From positions 3,596,001 to 3,660,000 of the forward strand of contig NZ_CP011340.1 in assembly GCF_001278075.1 (NCBI RefSeq): DNA of 64,000 bases, given 5' to 3'. This DNA is from Streptomyces pristinaespiralis (GTDB taxonomy: Bacteria > Actinomycetota > Actinomycetes > Streptomycetales > Streptomycetaceae). The position numbers were made by a program, and so were the translations under genes. Position 1 is the stretch's first letter; each line of letters starts with the position of its first letter. The notes under the pieces are model-generated. The model ran no database searches, was not told the origin of the DNA, and worked only from the letters and a program-made list of their open reading frames with translations. Of the stretch, positions 1 through 8,624 are shown one piece after another.

Positions 1-385
1 CGACGACCCCCGCCGCGCCGTCGAGACCCTCGCGTTCACGGCGATGGGCGTGCTCGGGGCCGCCGGGTACATCGGCGTACAGGCGAGCCCCGACGGACGC
101 GCCTACATGGTTCCGGACGATCCGCAGGTCCCCCGCGCCGAACCGGACGCCATCACCATGCCGCGTGTCCTGCTCACCGGCGCGGGCCTCGTCGGCGGAT
201 CCGCACGCCGGGTCGTCGCCGGGTACTTCGACCACCACGACCTGCCGCAACGCCATAGCGACGACAAGTTGAGCGCGGGGCTCCCCGACGGCGGCACGGT
301 CGACGTCCTCTTCGACGACCTCGACCGGATCGCCTCCGTGCACGTCAACACGGGCGCCCCCGCGGTGGCACAGCCGGGCGGCTGA
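1..385 (+). CDS. C-terminal fragment of an uncharacterised protein (5' end outside window)
   Basis: The reading frame is open from base 2 (Asp-Asp-Pro-Arg-Arg-Ala) through an internal Met at 44 to a TGA at 383-385. The gene therefore very probably begins upstream of the window rather than at that Met. The visible 127 residues show no motif I recognise, no membrane segment and no signal peptide. They are acidic and rich in D/G/V, typical of a small soluble actinobacterial protein. The stop lies 2 bp from the stop of the convergent membrane gene. Function unknown; that it is coding rests on the open frame and Streptomyces-like third-position GC. Confidence 0.55.
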   Translation, partial: DDPRRAVETLAFTAMGVLGAAGYIGVQASPDGRAYMVPDDPQVPRAEPDAITMPRVLLTGAGLVGGSARRVVAGYFDHHDLPQRHSDDKLSAGLPDGGTVDVLFDDLDRIASVHVNTGAPAVAQPGG

Positions 386-387
386 GC

Positions 388-918
388 TCAGCGCCTCCCG
401 GCCGCTCCGAGGTCCCGCCGGGCGCCCGCACGCGCGAAGGCGGCGCCCGCCCCGGTCACCGCGGCGAGGACGAGCAGCACCGCGATCGACGGATTGACGA
501 AGGCCGGCACGAAGTCGTGCGTGTAGCCGTCCGACCAGCGGCAGACCGAACTCACCGGGAACAGGCTGTCCCGCATGTTCCCGAGGTCCGGCCGGTCCAC
601 CGGCGAGGAGTACCCGTAGCGCTGCTGCGCGCAGGTGTACCACTCGTTCTCCAGCCGGATGGCGCACATGAGTCCGAACAGCTGGATCGCCAACGCGACC
701 GCCACGCACGCCAGCGCCACGTCCCGGAGCGTCCCCGCGCGGCTCGAGGCGCTGAAGCGGCCGCGCGCGACGAACGCCGGGAAGAGATACGCGCACAAGG
801 TGATCAGCACCAGCAGGCCCAGGATCACGAGAGAGAAGACGGCCAGTGGGTTCTGGCCGGTGTCCGTGGCCAGTTGGACGGTGCCGGGTGTCGCGGTGGT
901 CGAGGACATGAGCCTCAT
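388..918 (-). CDS. Small integral membrane protein, uncharacterised
   Basis: A protein of 176 aa (173 if the second Met at 909 is used). Three hydrophobic segments are visible: about residues 25-50, 68-88 and 142-165. Between segments two and three is a roughly 50-residue loop with three Cys (in WYTCAQQ, SSVCRW and the preceding CAIRLEN turn), which could form a disulfide if the loop is extracytoplasmic. The C-terminus is basic (RAGARRDLGAAGRR), consistent with a cytoplasmic tail. It converges on the partial gene at the left edge and diverges from the GPP34 gene. I recognise no family. Confidence 0.7.
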   Translation of the reverse strand: MRLMSSTTATPGTVQLATDTGQNPLAVFSLVILGLLVLITLCAYLFPAFVARGRFSASSRAGTLRDVALACVAVALAIQLFGLMCAIRLENEWYTCAQQRYGYSSPVDRPDLGNMRDSLFPVSSVCRWSDGYTHDFVPAFVNPSIAVLLVLAAVTGAGAAFARAGARRDLGAAGRR

Positions 919-1060
919 CCTGCGTCACCGTCGCCCGGCCCGCCGCACGTTCCACCTCCTGGAACGGCCTGCGGCGGTCCGGACGCCGTCGTGCACGGAA
1001 CCGCACGGAGGTCCCGGCCGTCCCAATGATCAAGAGACCGACGGACAAAAGGGGGCCCGC

Positions 1061-1723
1061 ATGGCGGTCACGCTGGGCGAGGAGATCATGCTGCTGTCAC
1101 TGGACGACGAGTCCGGTGCGGCGAAGGACCGGCAGTCCGCGGGGTGGGCCGTGGCGGGCGGCATCCTGCTCGACCTGGTCATGGCCGGACGGGTCTCGGT
1201 GGACGACGGCCGGGTGCGCGTCACGGACCAGGCGCCCACCGGTGTCGCCCTCCTCGACGGACGCCTCGAACAGCTCGCGGCCTGGGCGGGGCGCAGGAGC
1301 AGGCCCCCGAAGGTCACGGACTGGCTGACGAAGGACCACTCCAAGGCGGTGACCGCCACGATCGAGAGCCTGCGTGAGCGTGGCCTCGTGGCACAGGAGC
1401 AGCACAAGGTCCTGGGCCTGTTCCCGGTGAAGCGATACCCGGAGGCGGACGGGGCGGCCGAACGCGAGCTCCGGGAGCGCCTGGCCGCCGTCGTCCTCGA
1501 GGGCGGCGCCCCCGACGACCGGACCGCGGGCCTGGTCGCACTGATCCACTCGGCGAAACTGCACCGCCTCGCCTTCCCCGGCGTGCCGCGCAAGGAGCTC
1601 TCCGCGCGGATGTCCGAGATCTCCGAGGGCCAGTGGGCGGGCGAGAGCGTCCGCAAGGCCATCCGCGACATGCAGGCGGCGATGGTCGCGGTCACGGTGG
1701 TCACAGCGGCGGCGGCGGGCTGA
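1061..1723 (+). CDS. GPP34 (Golgi phosphoprotein 3-like) family protein
   Basis: 220 aa. The pattern LGEEIMLLSLDDESG at the N-terminus, followed by a helical WAVAGGILLDLVMAGRV segment and later TDWL and GLV-rich repeats, is the GPP34 fold. The family has eukaryotic members (GOLPH3/Vps74) that bind phosphoinositides and many Streptomyces paralogues of unknown role. The ATG at 1061 is chosen because a purine-rich AAAAGGGGG precedes it; the open frame extends further upstream but antisense to the divergent gene. No membrane segment is evident apart from a hydrophobic C-terminal tail (about residues 205-219). The stop lies 3 bp before the left copy of a 29-bp direct repeat. The family call is sound; the role is unknown. 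Confidence 0.85.
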   Translation: MAVTLGEEIMLLSLDDESGAAKDRQSAGWAVAGGILLDLVMAGRVSVDDGRVRVTDQAPTGVALLDGRLEQLAAWAGRRSRPPKVTDWLTKDHSKAVTATIESLRERGLVAQEQHKVLGLFPVKRYPEADGAAERELRERLAAVVLEGGAPDDRTAGLVALIHSAKLHRLAFPGVPRKELSARMSEISEGQWAGESVRKAIRDMQAAMVAVTVVTAAAAG

Positions 1724-1726
1724 CGC

Positions 1727-1755
1727 CCCGGCAGCTCCGTACCGGCCCCGCGTCG
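1727..1755. repeat. Left copy of a 29-bp perfect direct repeat
   Basis: Bases 1727-1755 are identical to 4274-4302 (core CAGCTCCGTACCGG). The two copies bracket the tRNA-like element and the 773-aa gene. Identity stops abruptly on both sides. It could be a target-site/attachment-type duplication or a relic of recombination. Confidence 0.85.
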
Positions 1756-1768
1756 CCTCCAAATCCGG

Positions 1769-1798
1769 TGGCACACCGGGCCGGCAGGTGGCTAGCGT
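1769..1798 (+). promoter_or_regulatory. Putative promoter whose start site falls at the tRNA-like element
   Basis: TAGCGT at 1793-1798 is a good Streptomyces -10 hexamer, with a weak -35 candidate (TGGCAC) 18 bp upstream. Transcription would begin around 1804-1806, within about five bases of the 5' end of the cloverleaf. This is pattern inference only. Confidence 0.4.
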
Positions 1799-1808
1799 TC
1801 CGGAGCAT

Positions 1809-1880
1809 CGACGTGTAGCTCAGCAGCAGAGCGCCGGGCTCGGGACCCGGAGGGCGCGGGGGCGGGACCCGCCACGTCGG
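1809..1880 (+). ncRNA. tRNA-like cloverleaf (Pro-type, anticodon CGG) forming the leader of the next gene
   Basis: All four stems pair perfectly. Acceptor: 1809-1815 with 1873-1879 (CGACGTG/CACGTCG). D stem: 1818-1821 with 1829-1832. Anticodon stem: 1834-1838 with 1846-1850, with loop CTCGGGA (anticodon CGG). Variable region: 5 nt. T stem: 1856-1860 with 1868-1872. The 5' strand GTGTAGCTCAG is canonical and C1:G72 is proline-like. The D loop AGCAGCA has no GG pair, and the T loop GGCGGGA replaces TTCRANY, so the normal elbow cannot form. No CCA is encoded (GCTTA follows). It is therefore unlikely to be a working elongator tRNA, yet stem pairing is intact. The start codon of the downstream gene is 3 nt beyond the discriminator base. 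It could be a decaying pseudo-tRNA, but intact stems with only the loops changed argue for a retained structure. Confidence 0.72.
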
Positions 1881-1883
1881 CTT

Positions 1884-4205
1884 ATGAACGAGAACGCTGA
1901 GAAGCAGCCCCTCACCGCAGCGCCGTCGTACGTGTACGGGCAGTTGACCAAGGCCTTCACCACCGCGCTGACGCACCAGGACGCCGGGACACGCAACCGC
2001 GCGCAGGAGCGGATACGTCGCTGGCGCGACGTGATCGACAAGATGGCCGACGGACGGCTGCGGATCGGCTCCCGCACTCCGGTCGCCGGCCTGCCCGCCT
2101 GGGTCACCCCCGAGGTCGTCCACGGCGGGTTCGTGACCGGAAGCCCCGCCGCGGGCGGCCCCCTGCTGCCGTACGAGGCGGAGGCCGCCCGCGAGGCCGG
2201 CGTGCCCGCCGAACGCAGGGCGCTGTTCGACCACTTCCTGACCGAGCCCGGCCTCGTCACCCTGTGGGACCTGCTGGACAGCGGACGCTACTCGGTGGAC
2301 GTGCCGGAGGAGGCGGCGCTGCTCACGGTGGCGTGGCTGGTCCGCGCGGGCGACGTCACCCGTGCGCTCGAACCCGTCGGCGTCCTGGAGCCGTTCGCGG
2401 GCAGACTGCGTCTCCTGCCGCGGCCGTCGGACGCCGCCGCGCCGGACACCCTGGCCGTGCACCGCCGCACCGTCGACGACGCCGGCCGGGCCCTCGCCCG
2501 CCGCGGGACGAACGTGGCGGTGGAGACACAGCGGGAGGCGCTGACGGTCTGGCTGCCGTTCTCGGACGAACTGCTCGCGCACTGGCTGGAGACGACGGGG
2601 CCGGGCGAGGTCCCCTCCGACCGCGACTGGCTCGAGCGTGGCGCGGAACTGCTGCGGCGATACCGGTCGTTGGCGCAGGAGCACACGCTCTGCGGCAAGC
2701 ACCGCCGCCCCAAGGAGAACCTGGCCGTCCTGCGCGGCGCGCTGGAGGAGGTCGTCGCGGGGCTTCCGCTGGACGCCCGCCGGCTCGGTCTGCTGCGGCA
2801 CGCCGTCGCATCCATGGTCCGCAAGCGCGGCACGCCGGGCTCCCGAGCGCACACCGCGCTGCGCCGGCAGCAGGCGGAACAGGCGGCGCTGCCTTCACAC
2901 CACGCGCTGGCGCAGGTCGTGCTCCGCCGTCTCACCGGGCTGCCCCCGCACGTCGGTGCGGCGGACGTCGCTCCGCTCGTCACCCCGGTGACGCTCCACG
3001 AGTACCGGGACACCGGCCTGCCCGCCGGTACGGAGATCCCCGCGGCGATCCGCCAGGTCGTCGAGGGCGCGCTCAGCGCTCCGATCGGCACCCTCGTGGA
3101 ACGCGGCGTGGTGCCGTCCGCCGAGGTGCTGGCCGAGCTCGTGCCGCAACTGGTCGCCGCGACGACGGCGCAGGCGTACGAGGAAGAGTCGCTGCGCACG
3201 CTGATGGCCGCGGCGTACCGGGCCTTCCGCAACCGGCGCTCCCTGCTGCTGCTCGACCTGGAGCGGCAGGTCCGGATCGAGGAACTGCCATGGGTACAGG
3301 CGGTGGCCGACCGGCGCGGGAACGGGCCTGCCACCGAGGAACCCGCCCTGGCCGCCCTGCGGCAGCTCGGCGAACTGGCCGTGCGTGCGTTCCCCGGCAC
3401 GCTGCTGCCCAACCCGCTCGTACGCGAGCTCGGCGTGCTCGCCCGCCAGGCGGACCTGGGCGCGCCGCTGGTGGAGGAACTGGCCGCGGACATCTTCATG
3501 GGAACCTTCGGCCCGAAGTTCCTCCGGGCGGCCCGGGACGCAGCCGAGCTGCTGCGCGGCACGCTGTACGAGCGCTACTACGGGATCAACTACGCCGTCG
3601 TCCGCAACATGGCGATCGCCGAGACGGGCGAGGCGCTGACCAGGTCGTACGGTGCGCGGACCTCTCCCGGCTTCACGAGGCTGTGCACGGAAAGGGCCGG
3701 TCCCGGCGGGCACGGCTCCGTGGCGGCGAACGGAAAGGTCATCGAGCAGGCGCAGATCCTCACCACCCACAATCTCGCGACCCTGGTGCTGCGCGCCGGG
3801 ATCCTGCCGGAACCGGGCTGGGAGGACCTGGCCCGCCGCTGCTTCCACAGCGTGTGCGTGCTGACCACACGGGTCCACGGCAACCCTCGCCCGCTGGGCA
3901 CGATCAAGGACGCGGCCTACGCCTGGCGGCAGATGCTCTTCCACCTGTCGCTGTGCACGGCGGACGAACAGCAGCGGGTCCTCGACGGGCTGGACGACGA
4001 AACGGCCCGGCACCCCCGGCACGTCGCCGCCCGCCTCGCACCGGCGCTCGCGGGACTGCGCCTGGTCGCCGCGGGCGCCACGTTCGACGCGGACGGCACA
4101 GCGGACACCGGCCGGGCCCGCCGCCTCCTGGCCTGGACCACCACCCCCCACTGGCTCGGCGCGAACCCCCTGCCGACCTCACGCCACACCCCGGACCACG
4201 GCTGA
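1884..4205 (+). CDS. Orphan 773-aa protein linked to a tRNA-like leader
   Basis: I do not recognise a family. The start ATG at 1884 is taken because it opens the conserved-looking N-terminus (MNENAEKQPL) directly after the tRNA-like element; no Shine-Dalgarno is visible. The only longer start candidates lie upstream, running through the cloverleaf. The protein is soluble-looking and mostly helical, with no signal peptide or membrane segment. An N-terminal stretch (about 15-55) resembles a basic helical region. The middle has a basic helix-rich part (LCGKHRRPKENLAVL, RNRRSLLLLDLERQV) suited to nucleic-acid binding. Residues about 520-680 hold the most motif-like text (YERYYGINYAVVRNMA, ILTTHNLATLVLR). 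A 29-bp repeat flanks the whole unit. The context suggests that the RNA and protein work together or that the RNA controls translation, but no biochemical role can be read from the sequence. Confidence 0.85.
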   Translation: MNENAEKQPLTAAPSYVYGQLTKAFTTALTHQDAGTRNRAQERIRRWRDVIDKMADGRLRIGSRTPVAGLPAWVTPEVVHGGFVTGSPAAGGPLLPYEAEAAREAGVPAERRALFDHFLTEPGLVTLWDLLDSGRYSVDVPEEAALLTVAWLVRAGDVTRALEPVGVLEPFAGRLRLLPRPSDAAAPDTLAVHRRTVDDAGRALARRGTNVAVETQREALTVWLPFSDELLAHWLETTGPGEVPSDRDWLERGAELLRRYRSLAQEHTLCGKHRRPKENLAVLRGALEEVVAGLPLDARRLGLLRHAVASMVRKRGTPGSRAHTALRRQQAEQAALPSHHALAQVVLRRLTGLPPHVGAADVAPLVTPVTLHEYRDTGLPAGTEIPAAIRQVVEGALSAPIGTLVERGVVPSAEVLAELVPQLVAATTAQAYEEESLRTLMAAAYRAFRNRRSLLLLDLERQVRIEELPWVQAVADRRGNGPATEEPALAALRQLGELAVRAFPGTLLPNPLVRELGVLARQADLGAPLVEELAADIFMGTFGPKFLRAARDAAELLRGTLYERYYGINYAVVRNMAIAETGEALTRSYGARTSPGFTRLCTERAGPGGHGSVAANGKVIEQAQILTTHNLATLVLRAGILPEPGWEDLARRCFHSVCVLTTRVHGNPRPLGTIKDAAYAWRQMLFHLSLCTADEQQRVLDGLDDETARHPRHVAARLAPALAGLRLVAAGATFDADGTADTGRARRLLAWTTTPHWLGANPLPTSRHTPDHG

Positions 4206-4273
4206 GCCGTCTCGGACCGACGTCCGCACCTGCGGCCGGGCACGCCGAGCCCGGTCGCGGCGGAGCAGCCGGT

Positions 4274-4302
4274 CCCGGCAGCTCCGTACCGGCCCCGCGT
4301 CG
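4274..4302. repeat. Right copy of the 29-bp perfect direct repeat
   Basis: Identical to 1727-1755 and 69 bp beyond the stop of the 773-aa gene. Immediately downstream is a degenerate run of short GCCACACC(G/A)GCCCGAC units (about 4336-4370). Confidence 0.85.
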
Positions 4303-4372
4303 TCCCGGCCACCGGCTCCACAGCCGCCGGGCGCGCCACACCGGCCCGACGCCGCCACACCAGCCCGACCGC

Positions 4373-4416
4373 CGCCGCGCCGGCCTGGGCCCCGCGGGGC
4401 CCAGGCCGGCGCGGCG
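4373..4416. terminator. Long bidirectional hairpin terminator
   Basis: 21-bp perfect inverted repeat (4373-4393 with 4396-4416) between the convergent 773-aa gene and the radical SAM gene. No T-run, as usual in Streptomyces. Confidence 0.8.
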
Positions 4417-4420
4417 CGGG

Positions 4421-5803
4421 TCATGCCGCCTTACGGCCGCCGAACGCCGCGAGTGTGCGCTCCAGCGCGGGCATCGCGCGGACCGTGCGGCGGGAGCGGA
4501 TCAGCATGTCCCACGCGGGCTCGAACTTCTTCCAGCCGCCCGCGTACGCGAGGTGCCGCATCCGCTCGTGCGGCCCGGGCTGGGCGGAGGCGCCGCGCCA
4601 GATGTTGGACCAGCGGTAGAAGTCGCGGTAGGCCCGCCAGTAGCCGTCCTCCAACTGCTGAGGGGTCATGCCCTTGGGCCGGTAGACCACATGGCGGGTG
4701 TCGTACAGGTCCCAGTCGCGGTGCACGATGCGGTCCTCGGCCTCCATCTGCTTCCACAGCCCCGTGGACGGATACGGCGTCATGATGTGGAACGTCGCCG
4801 TCTCGATGCCCTGCTCCACGGCCCACTCCACCGTGCGGTCGAAGACGTCGGGGCCGTCCTGGTCGAGGCCGAAGACGAAGCTGGCGTTGACCATGACGCC
4901 CGCGTCATGGAGCCGGCGGACCGCCGCGCCGTAGTCCTTGCCGATGTTCTGGTTCTTGCGGCGCTCCGCCAGGTTCGCGTCGTTGACGGTCTCGAAGCCG
5001 ACGAACAGGCTGCGCAGGCCCGCCTCCACCGCGCGTTCCAGAAGACCCGGCTGCAGTACGGAGTTGACCGTGCCGGCCGCCTGCCAGAGGCGGCCCATGC
5101 CGGCCATGCCGTCGAACAGGGCCTCGGCGAAGCGCCGGTTGCCCAGCAGATGGTCGTCGAGGAAGTAGAGATGGCGCCCCGGCAGGCGCTCGATCTCCGA
5201 CAGGGCGTCGTCGACGGTCTGCGTGTAGAAGGACTTGCCGCCCTCGAAGAAGGCGTCCTTGTAGCAGAAGTCGCAGTGGTGCGGACAACCGCGCGAGACC
5301 ACGATCGAGTTGGGGACGAGGTAGAGATGGCGCTTGATCAGGTCGCGGCGCACCGGCGGCAGGCCCGCCAGGGTGCGCTGCGCCGTGGAGTCGTAGCGCC
5401 GCGCCGCCGCGCCGTCGCGGAAGTCCTTCAGGAACAGCGGCCACTGCTCCTCCCCCGGGCCGGTGAAGATGGTGTCCGCGTGCCGCGCGGCCTCGTCCGG
5501 CAGCGAGGTGACGTGCAGCCCGCCCATCGCCACGTGCACGCCCCGCGCACGGAAGTGGTCGGCTATCTCGTAACTGCGGCGCGCCGAGGTGATGTACGGC
5601 TGGAGCACCAGCAGGTCGGGGCTGGGCAGGGCCTCGATGTCGATGCGCTCGACGTGCTCGTCGTACAGCGTCACCTCGTCCGACTCGTCGAGGTACCCCG
5701 CGAGGGTCGCGAGGCCGAGCGGCGGGAACAGCGAGTACTTGATGGGACGGAAGAGCGGACTGGTCGCTTCGGTCAGGGCCGGGAGGATCATCATCACGCG
5801 CAT
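4421..5803 (-). CDS. Cobalamin-binding-domain radical SAM protein
   Basis: 460 aa from the Met at 5803; a further 15 codons are open upstream, but the sequence MRVMMILPAL is the usual start of this family. Residues 1-130 form a B12-binding-type Rossmann domain (PPLGLATLAGYL, YDEHVERID, VAMGGLHVTSLP) without the DxHxxG loop, as in many class B radical SAM enzymes. The [4Fe-4S] motif is C173-x3-C177-x2-C180 (RGCPHHCDFCYKD), followed by a TIM-barrel with GFETVND and PYPSTGLW. The family includes methylases and ring-forming enzymes of lipid and antibiotic pathways. No neighbour fixes the substrate; it stands alone between two terminators. Confidence 0.88.
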   Translation of the reverse strand: MRVMMILPALTEATSPLFRPIKYSLFPPLGLATLAGYLDESDEVTLYDEHVERIDIEALPSPDLLVLQPYITSARRSYEIADHFRARGVHVAMGGLHVTSLPDEAARHADTIFTGPGEEQWPLFLKDFRDGAAARRYDSTAQRTLAGLPPVRRDLIKRHLYLVPNSIVVSRGCPHHCDFCYKDAFFEGGKSFYTQTVDDALSEIERLPGRHLYFLDDHLLGNRRFAEALFDGMAGMGRLWQAAGTVNSVLQPGLLERAVEAGLRSLFVGFETVNDANLAERRKNQNIGKDYGAAVRRLHDAGVMVNASFVFGLDQDGPDVFDRTVEWAVEQGIETATFHIMTPYPSTGLWKQMEAEDRIVHRDWDLYDTRHVVYRPKGMTPQQLEDGYWRAYRDFYRWSNIWRGASAQPGPHERMRHLAYAGGWKKFEPAWDMLIRSRRTVRAMPALERTLAAFGGRKAA

Positions 5804-5850
5804 GACAGCCGAGACTGCGTAGACCTGTCCCGCAGTTCCCGCACGCACGT

Positions 5851-5881
5851 ACGCCCCGGCAGCACGGGGCTGCCGGGGCGT
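5851..5881 (-). terminator. mdh terminator hairpin
   Basis: 13-bp perfect stem (5851-5863/5869-5881) with a 5-nt loop, 42 bp downstream of the mdh stop. Confidence 0.8.
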
Positions 5882-5922
5882 GGTGTGAGCGCCTGACGCC
5901 GCGGACGTCCGCGGCGCGGGGG

Positions 5923-7014
<1,092 letters not shown>

Positions 7015-7051
7015 TCAGGCTATCCGACCCGGGCCCGGACCGATCCACGCC

Positions 7052-7089
7052 CCCTTGTGGCGCGTCTCACCCCTTCCGCGCCACAAGGG
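7052..7089 (-). terminator. Terminator of the DUF2690 regulator gene
   Basis: 13-bp perfect inverted repeat 7052-7064/7077-7089 just past the stop at 7095. Confidence 0.75.
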
Positions 7090-7094
7090 ATGTG

Positions 7095-8348
7095 TCACGG
7101 CGCGGTGGTGCACCCCTCACTGCCGGTCGTCAGCGTGGCGCACGCCTTGGCATCGGCCGGGTCGGGCGCGGCCGCCATCGGCGTGTACGCGTCCTTGTCC
7201 GCGTTGACCAGGGCGCTCTCCTGGACCTTGCCGCCGACGGCTATCCGCACCGCGTCCCCGACGGCCGCCTTGGTGATACGGGCCCATGCCGCGCCGCACA
7301 CCTGGCTGTGCCGGACCTCTATCACCGCCGTACCGACGGTGGCCGTCGAGACGGTCTTCGCGTACTCGCCGCCGCAGCCCATGATTTCGGGGTCCTGGCC
7401 CGCACAGTCGGCGCCGTTGCACTTCACCCCGGCGGGCAGCTCCGGTGCGGTGGTGGCGGGCGCGGTCGAGGGGCTGCGTGTGGCCCGGTCCTCGCGCCCG
7501 TCACCGCCGTCGCCGTTGACGAGGAACCAGCCGCCCGCGCCCACGATGAGCACGCTCACCACGGCGGCCGCGACGAACGGGCCTCTACGGGGGCGCCTGG
7601 CCGCCGGGCGCCCGTCCGCGTCCCCGGGCGCGGGGGGTGCGGGATTGCCGTGACCGGCGGGCCCGGTGGGGCCGGCATGGGGGCCGGCGCCTGTGGCCCC
7701 GGGAGCGCCGTACCCGGCAGGGCCCGTGGGACCCGGATAGCCGTACCCGGCAGGGGCGGTGGGGCCGGTGGCGCCCGGATAGCCGTACCCGGCGGGGGCG
7801 GTGGCGCCCGTGGGCCCCGGATAGCCGTACCCGGCGGGGGCCGTGGCGCCCGTTGCACCGGTGGGGCCGGGGTAGCCGTAGGCGCCGGGCCGGGCCTGGC
7901 CGCCGTACCCGGAGCCGTGCGCGCCGGGGCCCTGCTGCCCGGGCCGGCCGCCCGGGGGCCGTGAGCCCGCGGCGGGGCCGCCGTACGGGCCGGTGGCGGG
8001 CCCGGCCGTGGGACCGGCGAGCGCCTCACGCGCCTGCGAGATCCGTATCGCTTCCATCGTCATGTCGTGACGCGCCTCTGCCCGGCTCCAGGCACGTTCC
8101 GCCAGCTCCCACATGGTGGTCACATGGCCGGTGTCGGTGCCGGTCACCTCGGCGAGCGCGACGGCCGCGCCCTTGGGCGCGAGCAGCCGTCCGTTGAGAT
8201 ACCGCTCCCAGGACGTCTTGCTGTACCCGGTGCGGTCGGAGACCGCCGCGATGCTCAGTCCGCTGCGGTCGACCAGCCCACGCAGCTGGCCGGTGAACTC
8301 ACGTACCTCCGGGTCCAGCCCTTCGGGCAATTCCCTCCAACGAGGCAT
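7095..8348 (-). CDS. XRE-type HTH membrane protein with collagen-like linker and DUF2690 domain
   Basis: 417 aa. The N-terminus (about 20-75) is an XRE-type helix-turn-helix (SIAAVSDRTGYSKTSWERYLNG). It is followed by a coiled helix and then a roughly 110-residue Gly-Pro-Thr-rich segment with repeated YGYPGPTGAT/APAG units. A single membrane span lies at about 262-282 (FVAAAVVSVLIVGAGGWFLV), and the extracellular C-terminal DUF2690 domain carries paired Cys (VKCNGADCAG, GCGG, SQVCGAAW). The topology suggests a DNA-binding head signalling to or from an exported sensor domain. ATG at 8348 has a GGGGGAAG site. It lies alone between mdh and icd. The ligand is unknown; Streptomyces has several paralogues of this architecture. 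Confidence 0.9.
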   Translation of the reverse strand: MPRWRELPEGLDPEVREFTGQLRGLVDRSGLSIAAVSDRTGYSKTSWERYLNGRLLAPKGAAVALAEVTGTDTGHVTTMWELAERAWSRAEARHDMTMEAIRISQAREALAGPTAGPATGPYGGPAAGSRPPGGRPGQQGPGAHGSGYGGQARPGAYGYPGPTGATGATAPAGYGYPGPTGATAPAGYGYPGATGPTAPAGYGYPGPTGPAGYGAPGATGAGPHAGPTGPAGHGNPAPPAPGDADGRPAARRPRRGPFVAAAVVSVLIVGAGGWFLVNGDGGDGREDRATRSPSTAPATTAPELPAGVKCNGADCAGQDPEIMGCGGEYAKTVSTATVGTAVIEVRHSQVCGAAWARITKAAVGDAVRIAVGGKVQESALVNADKDAYTPMAAAPDPADAKACATLTTGSEGCTTAP

Positions 8349-8534
8349 TGGTACTTCCCCCTTGTCCCCCGTATGCGCTTTGTATACCCCCCGTGGCCTC
8401 CGACGGTCCTCGGACGCGGCCCCAGTGTCGCATCCGTAGCACGACGATCACACCGTGGCGGAATGGTCACTTCCGTGCCACAGGCCACAGTCGTCCCTTG
8501 AACCGATTTGGCGCGTCCATGACCCTTGAAACAC

Positions 8535-8576
8535 GACGGCGCCCGTCCTCCCTCGGGGGAGAGGACGGGCGCCGTC
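8535..8576 (-). terminator. icd terminator hairpin
   Basis: 16-bp perfect stem (8535-8550/8561-8576), 10-nt loop, 48 bp past the icd stop. Confidence 0.85.
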
Positions 8577-8624
8577 TCCCGTTCCGCCGTGCCGCGTCCC
8601 GCCGCCCGGCCCGGCGAGGCCCGT

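Noticed and set aside
1809..1880. A normal functional tRNA-Pro(CGG)
   Set aside because: The D loop lacks GG and the T loop lacks TTC and A58, so the tertiary elbow cannot form; the element also abuts a start codon. Kept as a tRNA-like element only.
2264..5896. A 1210-codon open frame on the plus strand
   Set aside because: It is Arg/Ala/Gly-rich shadow coding: it overlaps the 773-aa gene in another frame and the radical SAM gene antisense, and shows no motif.
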